Assembly (NCBI GenBank): GCA_030549335.1 | Contig: CM060195.1 | Span: 18,035,501 to 18,099,500 of the forward strand | Length of the DNA stretch: 64,000 bases | Direction: 5' to 3' | Source of the DNA: Pontederia crassipes | Lineage: Eukaryota > Streptophyta > Magnoliopsida > Commelinales > Pontederiaceae | Notes under the pieces: model-generated | The model's database searches: none | The model's input: the letters and a program-made list of their open reading frames with translations, nothing else | What the model was told of the DNA's origin: nothing | Program-made: the position numbers and the translations under genes | In this document: positions 11,087-24,529 of the stretch, one piece after another | Numbering within the stretch: position 1 is the stretch's first letter | Layout: the number at the start of each line of letters is the position of its first letter

Positions 11087-13540
11087 AATTTATTTTCAAA
11101 CCATGTTCTTATGTTTAAAAAGTTCTAGAATCCATTTTATATAAGTGAATTGATCTACCCCTGATAGAGGAATTCTTTATTGACCTTCTTCGTAGAAATA
11201 TTCCTTTTTTTAATACTCCTCATCCTTCATAGAATTGTGTAAGCCTTTGTATGAGGATTCTATTTGATCACATTATGAGCTTCAATGTTATTCATCAAGA
11301 AAAGATGAATCCCCAAGTTTGATGGTAGGCATATGAATCAACTAACTACAAGGGATACCTTGCGGGAAGTAAGTTATTTGTTTGGTTAACTATAATGCAC
11401 CCTTGTATTTTCGAAGCATGACTTAAGATCTTAATAACATTGACAAAAAAGAAAGTTGTATACTTCAAAGAGTATACTTGGAACATGACATGATCATTAT
11501 GAGTCCTTGGTAATGTCATTGGATTATGGATCGAATCAAATTTTCAAATCATTCTTTGATTGAAATAATTTTATTGATGTCACCATAATTCGTTCATAGA
11601 GTCATGTAAGTCTGGAATCCTATTTTGCAAAACCCTTATAGAACAAAGGCGGGTGTCAAAATTAGGGTGCATTTTGGCCTAATCATATAGTGATGGTCAT
11701 GATGATCATGAGAAAGATGAATCATGCATACACAAAACCATTTGAGATACTTGAGTGATTCAGATCAAATAATTATCATTTAGTCCCAAATGGATCCGAT
11801 GTGTGTCTGATACATATTTAAGGACCTCTAAATCAAATCATTTATATATGATCGAGTATGTCCAAACTTATCAATTTGAACGAAATATATCATGTAAAAA
11901 TAATAATAACTAGTTCATATTTTGTATTACAAGAGACCTAGATAAAGTAAGAAAAGTTTGTGCCCTAAAATATCAAGTCACAAAACCTTTAGTGTTATAA
12001 GACATTATATTGTGGGGAAAGTACGTTTAAACAATAAGATGAAGGAATATCTATAATCCACCCAAATGAAATAGAACATCCATGTGTGAGAGTCAAAGTG
12101 TGAGTTTGTCTTATATCAATGATATTCTAATTGAAAACGAAAAAGACAAACTACATGTATTTGTAAACATCGATCTTAACACTTTTAAAGAAATTTTGGC
12201 TATCCAAAATTTTGAATGACCTCCACATGGATAGACCTTGGAGTCCATATTCTACTAGGTTGAGATGCATTCAAACCATATGTATAAATAAGAAGATAGA
12301 AAGAAAATATGGTTATAGTTATGTTATTCTAAATAGTCTAAAAATCAAAGTACGAAAAGTGTAAGGTAATGCAAGAAAAACTTCAGTATGGTTTTTAATG
12401 AAAATCTTATAGATATATAAATACTATTTTAATACATGTTTGGACTATTTGAATTAGATGTGTGTGTAGAGGAATTGTGAGTTGTCATCTCCAACTTGGA
12501 GAACATTAAAGAGGAATAAGATTATATGTCATAATGAAAATTTGGTGGGAACAATTCCTAAGGGAAATATATTATAATTTTATTGTGATAATATTTGGTG
12601 TCTATATTTTAGAGAATTATAAACATTTATGAAAAAAAACTAGTAAGATAAGTATAAAATGTTGAAAAATCAACTTTCAAATTTGTTTAATGTTGAAAAG
12701 TAATACTTAGGGTCCAAATCATTTGATGTGCAGTAAACTATCATTAGTAGATATGAATCATTATTAATAATTTTCAAAGTATTGTGAATCTTTGATATTA
12801 CAATCATTGTTAACTTCCTACTCATCATTATAGATTTTGGAATCTCTAATGATCCTCGATTGATCATTGCCGACTGCAATTCAATATTTTAATATGAATT
12901 TTTAGCTTACCTATGTTTGTCACATCTCACATTATCGGAGTGATTGAATATAATCATTATCCATTCGAAGTTATTATCTTTGAGCATCATTTCATAGTTG
13001 ATCCTTAGCTTGTCTTTGCTTGTTTCATCTCACTCAGCATAATTGATTAAATCACACCATTGCCACTCTTTTATGGGTGATAAATGATTTGTCATTAGTG
13101 ACTTTAGTATATCAACCGACCTTGAAAGTTCAAAGAGTGATTTAGAGAATGGTGCTAAACCTTCGAATTTGTTACCTTGGTGGTTACTCTTTTATCCACG
13201 GTGCATTCTCTTTCAATTCTCATCAGTGACTCATATAGTTATTGGAAATTCCTCCATTATCACTATTGTGCATAAGTCCTGTTAGATTTTTTTTTAAAAT
13301 TTCATCCGTACTTATCTTTATTTGAACTTCACATAAAATTAAGTTTGTGACGTAACATTAGATGAAAGAATTAATGTTTCGGTGGAATGTTAGCTATGCA
13401 CAAAAAAATATATAGAAAAATAATAATAGCGAAATAACATGGACATGAGTTACTTAGGAATCTCAAGGTAAATGAACAACTTTTCGAATGAATCTTTAAT
13501 AAATGGATCTACTCAAAATTCGAGGACGAATTTTATTTAA

Positions 13541-13549
13541 TAGGGGGAT
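13541..13549 (+). other. Polypurine tract of the gypsy fragment
   Basis: TAGGGGGAT lies immediately before the LTR start TGTGATATCC at 13552. In LTR retrotransposons this purine run primes plus-strand DNA synthesis. Confidence 0.7.
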
Positions 13550-14341
13550 AATGTGATATCCTAAGCTAAATGTTTCTTTAACTAATTCGATTGATGATTA
13601 TTTTTCATTAATTTCCATACGATAAGTAAATTACTAATGTGCTCCGATGAGCAATTCAATGAAATATTATTAATTTTGATTTAATATTATGGATTTATAT
13701 GAAGTTAGCAATTGATTTTCATAATTGAATTACTCACAGAATATATATTGTGTTACTCTTATCTTCTTGTACTAAGGACTTATAGAAATGACTTAAAATT
13801 GTGACTATTTTAAATTTAATTACAACCATCTATGCAGCAAGTGAATTTATTAAGATAGTCATACTAAAATATTATTATTCAATAAGTTTGAATTGACTTT
13901 AGCTAATCATTTCCTAATTATGCCAATTAATTAATTGGCTAGTATCCATAATAGTTACCGATTTTTCTCATCCACACATGGTAGGTTTCATTAATTAGTA
14001 TAATTAATCATCTAAATTAATTAATTAGGCTTTTGGATGGCAGTTGTGTGCTTGTACCGAATTACCTTAAAAAGAAAAAAAATAAACAAACACTCAGCTG
14101 GTATGATAGCTCACCTCACAATAATATGAATTAAACGGTGAGCTGCCACATCACCAGAATCATGCAAACACAAATAGCAGAGGATACCGACTTACCTTGA
14201 CTGAAGGAAAAAAAATAATAAAAGTAAGGTTTTACCTCCTTATGATCGGACAGGAGGAGAAGTAGGAAATGAAAAAAAAAGTTAAATGAAAAATCTCTTA
14301 CTCTATGAAGCAAGCCAAACCAACGAAAAGGAAAGAAACAA

Positions 14342-16954
14342 GGGTATAATGGGTTCCCCCCCAACTTAAATGGGGGACTCTCCCCCCATTCAACTTCAAT
14401 CGTCGGATTCGCATCCAACGATGAGCGCAGATTTTAGAAGTTTGTGTGAGATCTAGGGTAGTTCGGAGCCGGTTCGACGAGCATTTCAACACGGTTCGCA
14501 CGCGGCCGACGAATCGATCAGTTATAAAAACCTACAAACCCTCGGCCGGTCTCATTTTTTCCCTCTCCTCTCTCTCTCTCCCCTCTCCGCGCGGTTGCCT
14601 GACGCCGACGAGCCTCCAACTCCTCTCTCTTCCTCTTCAGCGCTTCCGCGTGGCAACCTCCTCCAACGCCCATGCCGCAGATCTGCCCGTCATCGCAGAT
14701 CTGCCCGCGCTGAAGATCTGCCCGCCGCCGACCCCGCTCTCTCTCTCTGCACTGGATCTCGCCCTTCGCCGACCGCTGACCAGATCAATGCGTGAAGAGG
14801 GTCCGATCCAACCGTCGGCGAGCAGATCTGCGCGGTCCTGATGTCGAGCACCCCGCCGAGCGCCGCCGACCTCCTATCACTTCCGCCATGGTGCTATCGA
14901 CCTCCCGCGTCCAACTCGATTGTCGTCGAGCCTGCCCGCCCGCCGCTGTTGAGCTCGCCCACCCGCCCGTCGCTGTCCAGCTCGCCCACCCACCCATCGC
15001 TGTCCAGCTCGCCCGCCCGCCCGCCCGCCGCCATCGTGCTTGCCCGCCCGTCGCCACCGAGCTCACGCACCGCCACCGCGACGACCTCCCATGACCCCGC
15101 ACTACCGCCGACCCCGCACACCGAGCGCCGCCACACGACGCCACCCCTTCACGCTGCGAGCACGCCAAGCGCCATTGCACGACGCACGCCGCCGAATTCG
15201 ACTGCCCCGCCGCTGACCCCACACGCCGTGACCCTGCCGCACGCCGCTGAGTTCGCAGACTACGCCGTCAGCGCCATTCTGTGATAGTGTGATTTGTTAC
15301 ACTTTTGTAAATTTTTTTAAATATTTTGTTTATAATTCATGTTGTAAATTAGTGTGATTTATCAAAATGTTGTTACCGTGTTTCTCATAAATATGCATGA
15401 GGTTGTTTTTCCAGAACGTGATATAGTCAGATTTATCGTGTAATATGCCTAAGTTCAAAGAATCAAACGATAAAGAATGTCGGCGGAAAGCAAGGTAGAG
15501 AATGTCCAAAAACGAGATAGGAAAGTATGTTCGAAGCGAAAGCGAGTTAGGGAAGTATGTCCGAAGAGAGATAGGGATGGAGACGAGAATGTAAAGACAA
15601 TATGTGATGAGCTATGTTCCGAGACATTGTACAATTGATGACAATCACATACAAGCAAGAAAAATAATTTTACAGTGTGACAAATACAAGTTAACAAAAG
15701 TTTAACTAATTTACAACATGGATTACCACAAAAAATTTACAGCATGATGAATTAACATGGATTAACCAAGAGATCGACGGTGTGCATTGTGCAGCGGCAC
15801 TCGGCGTGCTCGCGGCATGAGGGAGTGGCGGCGTGCAGCGACGCTCGGTGTGCGGGGTCGATGGTAGTGTGGGGTCACGGGACGTCGTCGCGGTGTGCAA
15901 GCTCGGCGGCGGCGGGCGGGCGAGCTCGACAGTGGGCGGGCAGGCTCGATGGCAATGGCCGCGCGGTCGAACTCGGCGACGCTCGGCATGCTTCGTACAG
16001 TGGTGCTCATCGTGCTCGCGGCGTGCGGCGGCGCTCGGTGGTGTGGGGTCGCAGGAGGTCATCGCGGTGCGCGAGCTCGGTGGCAGTGGGCAGGCGAGCT
16101 CGACAATGGTAGGCGGGCCGGCTCGACGGCAACGGCGGCGTGGTCGAACTCGGCGTGCTTCGTGCAGTGGGGTCACGGGAGGTTGTCACAGTTGGATCGG
16201 ACCCTCTTCACGCATAGATCTGGTCAGCGGTCAGCGAAGGGCGGATCCACTGTGCAGGGGCAACTATCCGCTGCGTCATGCGAGAGAACAGCCGTCTCCA
16301 CAGTCGTTCATCGCAAGCGGAGGGAGAGAACAGTGTCATCGACGGCGGACGCAGATGTGGATGGATCTGGACGGACGCGGTCTCATCGGCTCCGTGTGGA
16401 TCTGGGCGATGATGTCGCCAAGGCACAGATTTGGTCGGTGGCGGTCGCCGAGGCTCAGATCTCATCGGCTCCGTGTGGATCTGGTCGGACAATGTCGGCG
16501 AGGTGTCAGATCTGGTCGGACGATGTGGCTGACGGTCGCTCTCACCCAAAATTGGGCTCCGACGGACGCGGCGGATCTATCTCGGGTGTGCGGCGTGCGG
16601 ATGATGCCGGCCGCGGCAGATCTCGGGCATGCGGTGGAGATGACGCCGGCCGCGGCGGATCTCGGGCGTGCTGCCGATCAGGAGAGCAATAGAGAGAGGG
16701 AGAGAGGTGAGAGAGAGAACGAGAGCGTCGCAAAAGGGGTAAATTTTTTTTACCCCGGGTTTTTGTACTCGCTCTCCATCAGCTGAACCGGGTGCCACAA
16801 AAAACTGGTTTTTTTTTCATGAACCGAGTGCCCACGTCCAGTTCATCTTGAAAAACTCCATTTTTATCGGCGCCCGTCCGATTCGGATCGGACGGGCACC
16901 TTGAAATGGGGGGAGTGTCTCCCCATTTCAGATGGGGGGACACCCATTATATCC
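14342..16954. mobile_element. Fold-back Mutator-like element (MULE) with GC-rich cargo
   Basis: A perfect 9-bp direct repeat AAGAAACAA (14333-14341 and 16955-16963) flanks a 2613-bp element. Its ends are inverted repeats: GGGTATAATGGGTTCC on the left and, reverse complemented, GGATATAATGGGTGTCC on the right. A 9-bp duplication and long terminal inverted repeats are the MULE signature. The arms are largely inverted copies of each other well beyond the termini: sequence around 14760-14815 recurs inverted at about 16190-16245. No transposase is present. The GC-rich interior sits in an AT-rich LTR and looks like transduplicated genomic sequence. Confidence 0.88.
14934..15060. repeat. GC-rich short tandem repeats inside the MULE
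   Basis: Repeats of about 27 bp built on GCTGTCCAGCTCGCCCACC lie within 14940-15020, followed by related proline-coding-like sequence. Long ORFs in several frames here follow from the GC-rich, stop-poor composition and are not called as genes. Confidence 0.75.
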
Positions 16955-18419
16955 AAGAAACAAATGGTAAGAACAAGAAATGGAAAGGAATAAATAGGTA
17001 TGTCGCAATTGGAATTGAATTATTGTTTTCGTTGATTTTATGTTATTTTAAACTTGTAAAAATTATACTCAAAGTCAGGCTCGTATAATTGCATGAATCG
17101 ATAATAAAATTAGACTATTGGTTTAGAGATATAGAAAAGAAAATATACGAACATTAGGAAAACAATTTGTTGCTCTAAGTCTAAGCTAAAGGTTTAGCGT
17201 GTCATTAAAATATCTTATGATGAGTATAAAATTATGAAATTTGTAGGAATGATCCTTTACCAATCTGGTTATTAGGGGAGGAAGCATTATTTCGGAAATC
17301 ACATCTATTTAAAAAGTTAAGAGCTAATTTAATTAGCATATGCCTTAATGTTCTAACAGAATAAGTGAGTCTAATTAGTTATTATGTTATAAATTGTGTG
17401 CACAGAGATAAATTAGGAATTTTATATGCAGGGGACTTATATAAATGTATGTTCAAATCCAATTTGAATCACCACAAAATAATATGTGCAGAGGAAATTA
17501 TGACTAGAATGATTGATACCTCTCAATTTTTATAAGGATGAACAAATTAATGACATGTCCCCGATCGCAGAAAAAAATAAAAATTCTGTAAACTTGTTAT
17601 AATGAACAAAAATTTGAAACTTAGATATGTCCTATTTTAGAAAGTTTGTTGTCAAAGAAAATTAGTTTTCAATTATTTGGACCTCTGTATTGAAAGTTAT
17701 AAATTTTACAATCTATGTTAGTCAGTCTACCACAACATAGAATCGGGCATAGAATATGATTTTTTTTCGAAACCAATCGTAGTGAGATGCAATCTAAAAT
17801 TTCGACCACTTAATATTAGTGTGGTTCATAGTCAAGGAAAATTGGAATCAAGGGAATTGATCATTTAAATTGAAAGATATGAAATTTCGTTTACCAAGTG
17901 TACGGGTTGTCATAATAGACCTTTGATGAGTAAAATAATAAGATTAAATACATGAATAATATGTGTTTTATGTTCTATGTACGACATGTTGGTATTTATT
18001 TTATATAATATGAATGTATATTATTGTTATAGGAAAGAAGGCTAATATATGAAAAAAGGGGGATAATATTTTGTTGCATTCATATAAGGTAAGTTGGTTT
18101 CTCCTACTCTATGTATTCACCTCTTTTGAATTCGGTGTGGCATTGACTATGATATTATTGAATATGTTTTGGATATGTCATGAATTGATTTCGAGAAATA
18201 CAATTATGAAACGTATATCTGAATGATTGTATGATTGCACATTTGAAAAGCATGTGTGATATTATATCAATGGGTTACGAGAAGTGCAATCTTGTTCGGT
18301 TTGAAATCATATTTGATATGATTCATCTTCTGTTTATTGAGATATAATTGTTATATGATGAATCATGCATCTGCATTGTATTGTATGATGGTTGAAACTA
18401 AGTGTTATATCACTAATCA

Positions 18420-18665
18420 CGATAGGAGTCACCTCTACAGTCCAATCCATCATTTTGTTCCCCAATAATGGGATGAGATAGGCTGGAACTAAGTGCCACA
18501 TCGTGAGGAGTCGCGATGGAGGCCACCTCTAGAATTCGTAGGGGTCACCTCTAGAGTCCACCTATCGCTATATGATTTCTTACCTGAAAGGGATGAGATA
18601 GAATGAAGCTAAGTGCTACATCGGTGGTCACGATGGGAGCCACCTCTAGAGTCCACCTACCAACC
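18420..18665 (+). repeat. Tandem block with CCACCTCTAGAGTCC motif in LTR family B/E
   Basis: Three imperfect units of about 85-120 bp, each carrying GGGATGAGATA, a CTAAGTGCTACATCG-like block and CCACCTCTAGAGTCC. The same block in the opposite orientation lies at about 38080-38340 and is split between 32280-32470 and 35457-35600. Confidence 0.75.
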
Positions 18666-19286
18666 AATTGGTGATCTGTGCATTCATATGAGAGTGTTGC
18701 ATTTGCATGCATATGTTTGATATGATTTATATAATATTGATTGTAAGTTGAGTGTGATGCTTTTGATTAGTATGTTATATATGTAATTATCAAATATATG
18801 AAAATATCTATTTTTCTATTATGATTATTGCATACTTTTCCATGTCACTCAAAATTGATTAGTTGGTAACACATAGGCTGAGTTATCAACTTACTGAGCT
18901 ATTTTAGCTCACTTTGTTGTTTCCAACATTTTTCAAATAATTCTTGAGAATCATGCGAGATGATAGTAATTAAGGGTTCGTCGTAAGATGAGAAGATTTG
19001 AGTTCCTCGTATCCTTCTATTAGAATTTTGAGAGGTTTGATTATGCGTAATGCATATGTAATATTATATATGTTGTAAGAAGTAAAAAATTATTTTATGA
19101 AATGTAAAACTTAAGGATTATTGGTTTGCTACGAAGGATCATCATAAATTGTGTAGTTTATTTTATGATATCTCCATTCTTATGTATGTTATAAAAAAAT
19201 GTACATCAAGTTTCCACAATCTTTTTCAATTTTATTTGATTGTCCGTAATAAGTCACGAACTCCAGTTTAAATTGGGGTCGTGATA

Positions 19287-19712
19287 CTTACTGCATTCTA
19301 ACACTGGCTCTTTCTATTTTGCAGGGGTTGGGCGTTGTAATTCCTAGTCAGCTTTACACTATGAGGCTTGGGCTCTCCTTTTGGGTCTTAGGTAGTGTCA
19401 GTTTTGCGGTTTTTCGCGCATCTGCATTAGAAAGGACTCGCAACTCCTTGTCTGCATCATTACCATTTCTGTCCATGGCGCCTTCGTGGCGTCATTGTCG
19501 ACATCAGGACCTGCCTGCGTATTCTGGCCCTGACAAAGATTGTTTTTCGCCCCCACACTGATAATGCAACTGCGGATTTTCTTACAAATTTTGTCCACCA
19601 ACATGGCGAGTATTTTTGGGGTGATCATCCTCCTCCGGGAATCGCCTAGTTTTTATGTAATGACTTCTTAAGTTCATCGTAATGAAATTTAATTTTTCTT
19701 AAAAAAAACTTC
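19287..19712 (+). pseudogene. LINE 3' end: RNase H tail and poly-A
   Basis: Following the gypsy LTR, reading on the plus strand near 19560-19650 gives NATADFLTNFVHQHG and then DHPPPGIA. This matches the C-terminal end of the RNase H domain in plant L1 ORF2. A short AT-rich tail and an A run end near 19709, as expected for a LINE 3' end. It is most simply the distal part of the LINE that begins at 8034, cut off by the gypsy insertion. The intervening part of the LINE is missing. Confidence 0.65.
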
Positions 19713-20334
19713 TACCTTTCCATTTAATTATATATGTTATATTTATATGGAGAGATTGATGATGAAATGACAAAGATGATAATATATGTAAATTCTTTTA
19801 CTACTTATATGTTTTTATAATTTGTAGTTAATTATATTTTATTGTCTATTTGTTAAAAAATGTCCACCACAATGAATTCACTTGTTAATTAAGTATATTT
19901 ATATAATAATTTAGTTATAATATATACTTAATAGTTATAATTTTCTTTCAATAATCTATATAAACAATTATATTTTTTCATTCTTAAAAATTAATAAATA
20001 TTATTTTTTATCATACATGATCTAACTTTAAAAAATCAATTATCTAGATCATATTACATGGCTTCATGAAGGGTTACATCCAACTTTTAACTCTCTTTAA
20101 TGTGTGTGTATATATGCATGTTATGTATGTATTAAATATAAAAAATGATTGAAGTTAAATATTTTATCTAATATAACTAAAAGTATATATTTGATGTTGA
20201 TAGCATTTATTTTAATAAGAAATATAAGTAATATTATTTTTAATATTATTATTTGAGTATGAGTGGAAAATTTGTAAGCTGGTCATAATTAATTCCATGC
20301 AAATCCTCGCCTTGATTATACTTTTTATATAATA
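19713..20334. other. AT-rich intergenic, no gene
   Basis: Low-complexity AT-rich sequence with no ORF of interest and no recognised element boundary before the Helitron-like terminus at 20335. Confidence 0.5.
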
Positions 20335-21182
20335 CTAGTATGATGACCTACGTGATGCGCGGAGGACAAAGAACTAAACAAAAAAATTTATTATAAAAGA
20401 AAAAATTTTATTTTGATATAAATTTTATTGACTATGTAATCATTTTCTCATCTTAGAGATGTATATATGTAAATATGTTATAATAAATTAAATTTATTTT
20501 GAATTATTTTTAAAATCTATTACATTCACTTTCATTTATAATTAGTTTTTACTCTATCTTGCCCCCCTTAACTTTGTTACTTTGTTAACGTCTATCACTT
20601 CAATTTTTTTATTTTATTGATGTTAATTTACATATGACAATATAGAAATATCGTGACTTCTCCTTTTATACTATATATCTTTCTAATTTTGATATAATAT
20701 AGATATAAAGTAATTGATATCTATATTTTTTTAACAATAACATATCTTAGAATTAAGTAAATACTAAAAGAATATATGATATATTTATATAAATTAATAT
20801 TTAGTTTATTCATGTTGTCATTATAGATATACATAATATAATATATAATAGTAATTTTAAAAAGATTATTTAGTGTATGCGAGGTAGCATTTATCCCTTC
20901 CCTCTCTCACATAGAATGTAAATTATTATTAATACATAAATTTATCATTTTTTATTCATCATTTGGGTTGCTCTCAATGGAACAATAGAATATATTTTAT
21001 TCTTTATAATACAATATAGATATGAAATATGATTGTTATATTTAACTTCTACATAACTTAGCATTAGAATTTATTACAATGTTTTTATTTGATTTTGTGT
21101 CACATGCTTCTACCTTTAAGTCTTAAAACTTATTTATATTGATTGATTTAATTTGAAAAGATAACTACAAAGTTTGTGAATT

Positions 21183-21470
21183 GTTCCTATTTTATAGTTC
21201 ATCTTATCTATTTCATATTATAAACTTCAAATGTGGGATTAAATTAGATAGTTGAATATGTTTCCATTTTCATTTTATCTCATTTCATTTATATTTGAAA
21301 ATCTTTGAATGTGGGACTAAAAGCATATTTGATAAAGAGATACAAAAAGTATTAATTTTATTGATCAATTCTCATTCATAATAATTTTTTAAAATATTTA
21401 TAATTATTTAATATAATTTTATTTCATATGTGACATCATAAGAATTTTTTATTTGGCAACTTCTACCTCT
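21183..21470. repeat. Direct repeat, copy 1 (second copy at 24530-24830)
   Basis: A block containing AACTTCAAATGTGGGATTA and ending in GCAACTTCTACCTC recurs about 3.35 kb downstream in the same orientation with scattered differences. Confidence 0.85.
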
Positions 21471-21638
21471 CTCTCTCTCTATACAATTATTATTAATGAT
21501 TTGAAGCATATATTTGTTATCCTCAAAGACCCTATAAACTATCAATGAAGAAATATGTCGAAAAAAATAAATAAAAGTATATCTAAAGTCTTTTCACACA
21601 GAAGACACTTCACACGCTCATTCCTTATATATATATAA

Positions 21639-21673
<35 letters not shown>

Positions 21674-22189
21674 GATATGTGTGAATATAAATATATAATT
21701 CTATTTTGTCAATATTCTATTTTTTATTATAATGGAAATACAATTTTCAAATTATAAATTATATTATATAGAGAACATAGATATTTACTCAATATTAATC
21801 AATATCATCGTGATATATATTTATATTTATCATAATTTGTCTATTTTTTTAAAAAAAATCATGAGGGCATGACATGTATCATCATCTATCCTTTCTTTTA
21901 ATAATATATATAATATTATTAACTATAGACAAAATATTAATAATCATCAATGAAATATTTTGATCATGATTCAACCTAATCAGTTACACATCATTTGATA
22001 TTTTTCTTAAACAGAGATAAGTTATATATATGTGAGTGTTTTCTTTTATCATGCACAAAACTATATTCATAAGTTTGTGCATACCCTTCCCGTCGAAGAA
22101 GGCATCGAGTATATCAATGGGGACTACCTCTATTTTTAGTTACAAATATGTTATTTTAAAATATTGGATAAATAAAAATATATGCTATT

Positions 22190-22260
22190 AATAATTAACT
22201 TTTGAGTATTGATGATTATATATTTAAATTATCATTTATACTTAAATTCATGAGAGCTTG

Positions 22261-22306
<46 letters not shown>

Positions 22307-22480
22307 GATATTTATTGTTACTCATTATAAATAATATAATTTAACTTTTCTCATTTTAAAATAGGTGAATTTGTGAGACTTGTCATTTAACAAATTCTTT
22401 ATATAAACATATAATATTATTAATTACACTTAAAATATTATTATGATATAAACTAATCATCAGTATAAATTAGTTTATTT
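22190..22480. repeat. Direct repeat, copy 1 (second copy at 23297-23560)
   Basis: A block containing GAGTATTGATGATTATAT, a TA microsatellite and GGTGAATTTGTGAGACTTG recurs about 1.1 kb downstream in the same orientation. Confidence 0.85.
22261..22302. repeat. (TA)n microsatellite
   Basis: About 20 TA units. Similar TA runs lie at 21640-21668, 23361-23388, 25047-25080 and 26359-26385. Confidence 0.9.
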
Positions 22481-23358
22481 ATTATAATCTATCATAACTA
22501 ACATACTCTAAAATTTTCCTTGGAAAAATAATTTTAATGACACACAGCTTAATGAGAGAATGATACTTGGCATATGCTACATTTTCTTTTATATAGATAT
22601 ATAAATATGGATATAAATGAATTATATACGTGTTGACTTTAACAAAAAAATTATTAGCATTAAATCATGTTTTACGTATTAGAATTATTAAATTTACTAT
22701 ATTGTTATGTTTATGAATATTAATTATTTATAATTATTATCATAATATTATAATTAAAATTTTGATGATTTTTTATTAATTATTAATATATATATTATCA
22801 TATGCAAGCTTTTCACTCAAAAAATTTATATATGATAGCGTTTGATTAATTTCTCATTAGTTTATTAGAATAATAACAAAATAATAAACTATTAATAAAC
22901 TATTAATCAATTAATAAACTATTAATAATAACAAAATAATTAACTTTGGTTGAATATTTTGTTACTATGCCTAGTTATTAATATGTAAGTCTTTTATTTC
23001 TTTGATAGGATAACAACCTAATAACAAAAAAATAACTATATACAACTAAAACTCATTAGTAGGAATAATTTATTGTTATAAATATTATTAACACAAAATA
23101 TATCTATATATAAAAATAAACATATAGATATACATATAATAAAAAAATTTGCAAACTATTAATAATAATAATAACAAAATTATTAAGTTTGATTGACTAT
23201 TTTGTTATTAAGTAATTATATAATCTATATGGATTGTAAATCTTCCAACTCCTTGACACTATAATAACTTGATAACAATAAAAAAAATAATTACATACTT
23301 TGAGTATTGATGATTATATATTTAAATTATCATTTATACTTAAATTCATAAGAGCTTG

Positions 23359-23392
<34 letters not shown>

Positions 23393-24061
23393 ATTTATTG
23401 TTACTCATGATAAATAATATAATTTAACTTTTCTCATTTAAAAAATAGGTGAATTTGTGAGACTTGTCGTTTGACAAATTCTTTATATAAATATATAATA
23501 TTGTAAATTACACTTAAAAATATTATTATGATATATATACTAATCATTAGTATGTAAATGAACATTGAAATCTCCTCTATTTATAGTTACAAATATAGAA
23601 TTTAAAAGTATAAATAAATAAAATCATATATTTTCTAATAACTAACTCTTGAGTATTATGATTATATAATTGTATTATTAACACTTTATACATTCAATTT
23701 ATGAGAGCTCGATACATGGCACTCTCAACCTCTGCTTTTGTATAGATATAGATCTTGAGTATGCAAATGAAAATTGAAAGTCCCTCGTAAAATTTAATAT
23801 TTTTTTCTTAGAATTATATATAAATAATTTTTCCTGTAACATTTATTATTAGTAGTAAAAAATAAATTATACGTAAATTTTTTTATCACGCACAGACTTG
23901 TGTTTATAGGTCCACATGTATTCTTTGCTACATTGAGTATGCAAATGAACATTGAAAGCTCCTCTATTTATAATTACAAATATATAATTTAAAATATAAA
24001 TAAATAAAATCATATATTAACTAATAACTAACTCTTGAGTATCATGATTATATAATTGTAA

Positions 24062-24328
24062 CTAGTGTAAGAACCCGTGCGATGCACGGGGGCATAAAAA
24101 TTGAACATATAATAAATTTAAAACTTATATTAATTGTATAAAGAATCATGCAACTATAAAAAAAATAAAGCACAATAAATGTAGAATAAATTATTACAAT
24201 TCTTAAGATAAATTTTGAAAAACTTCTTTGTATACTTCTTTGTAATATTATTAGTTTATACATTCAATTTATGAGAACTCGACACGTGGCACTCTCAACC
24301 TCTGATTTTATATGGATATAGATATAGA
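24062..24328 (-). mobile_element. Short non-autonomous Helitron
   Basis: On the minus strand the 267-bp element begins TCTATATCTATATCC (5' TC end, from 24328). It ends in the perfect hairpin CCCGTGC-ATC-GCACGGG followed by TTCTTACACTAG. It lies exactly between A (24329) and T (24061), the Helitron insertion rule. There is no target duplication, as expected. It has no coding capacity. Confidence 0.78.
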
Positions 24329-24529
24329 TGTTGAGTATGCAAATGAAAATTGAAAGTCCCTCGTATAATTTAATATTTTTTCTTCTATAGAAATAAATTA
24401 TATATAAATATTTTTTCCTGTAGCATTTATTATTATTAGTAAAAAATAAATTATACGTAAATAATTTATTATCACATGCAAACCTGTGTTTATAGATCTA
24501 CCCGTATTCTGAAAGACTTCTTGATATTG

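Larger units (their letters stand above)
11087..19286 (+). mobile_element. Truncated Ty3/gypsy-like element ending in a long LTR
   Basis: The segment interrupts the LINE: zf-RVT sequence lies before it and the LINE RNase H tail after it. 11087-13551 shows no readable pol domain and is taken as degraded internal region. Near 13520 it carries the motif TTCGAGGACGAATTTT, followed by the polypurine tract TAGGGGGATAA and an LTR start. That arrangement is typical of the 3' end of plant gypsy pol. A 5' LTR is not visible, so the left boundary is approximate. Confidence 0.6.
13552..19286 (+). repeat. Long gypsy LTR (family B/E), interrupted by a MULE
   Basis: Starts TGTGATATCC after a polypurine tract and ends GGGGTCGTGATA, a decayed TG...CA pair. 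Removing the MULE at 14342-16963 leaves about 3.1 kb. It shares order and sequence with minus-strand copies at 31668-37467 and 37493 onward. Shared parts include the CCACCTCTAGAGTCC tandem block at 18420-18660 and a TGAGCTATTTTAGCTCA block near 18895. Confidence 0.72.

Noticed and set aside
14446-16786. Several long overlapping ORFs on both strands (up to 317 codons)
   Set aside because: They arise from GC-rich, stop-poor repetitive sequence inside the fold-back MULE. The predicted proteins are Arg/Ala/Pro low-complexity in every frame and show no domain.
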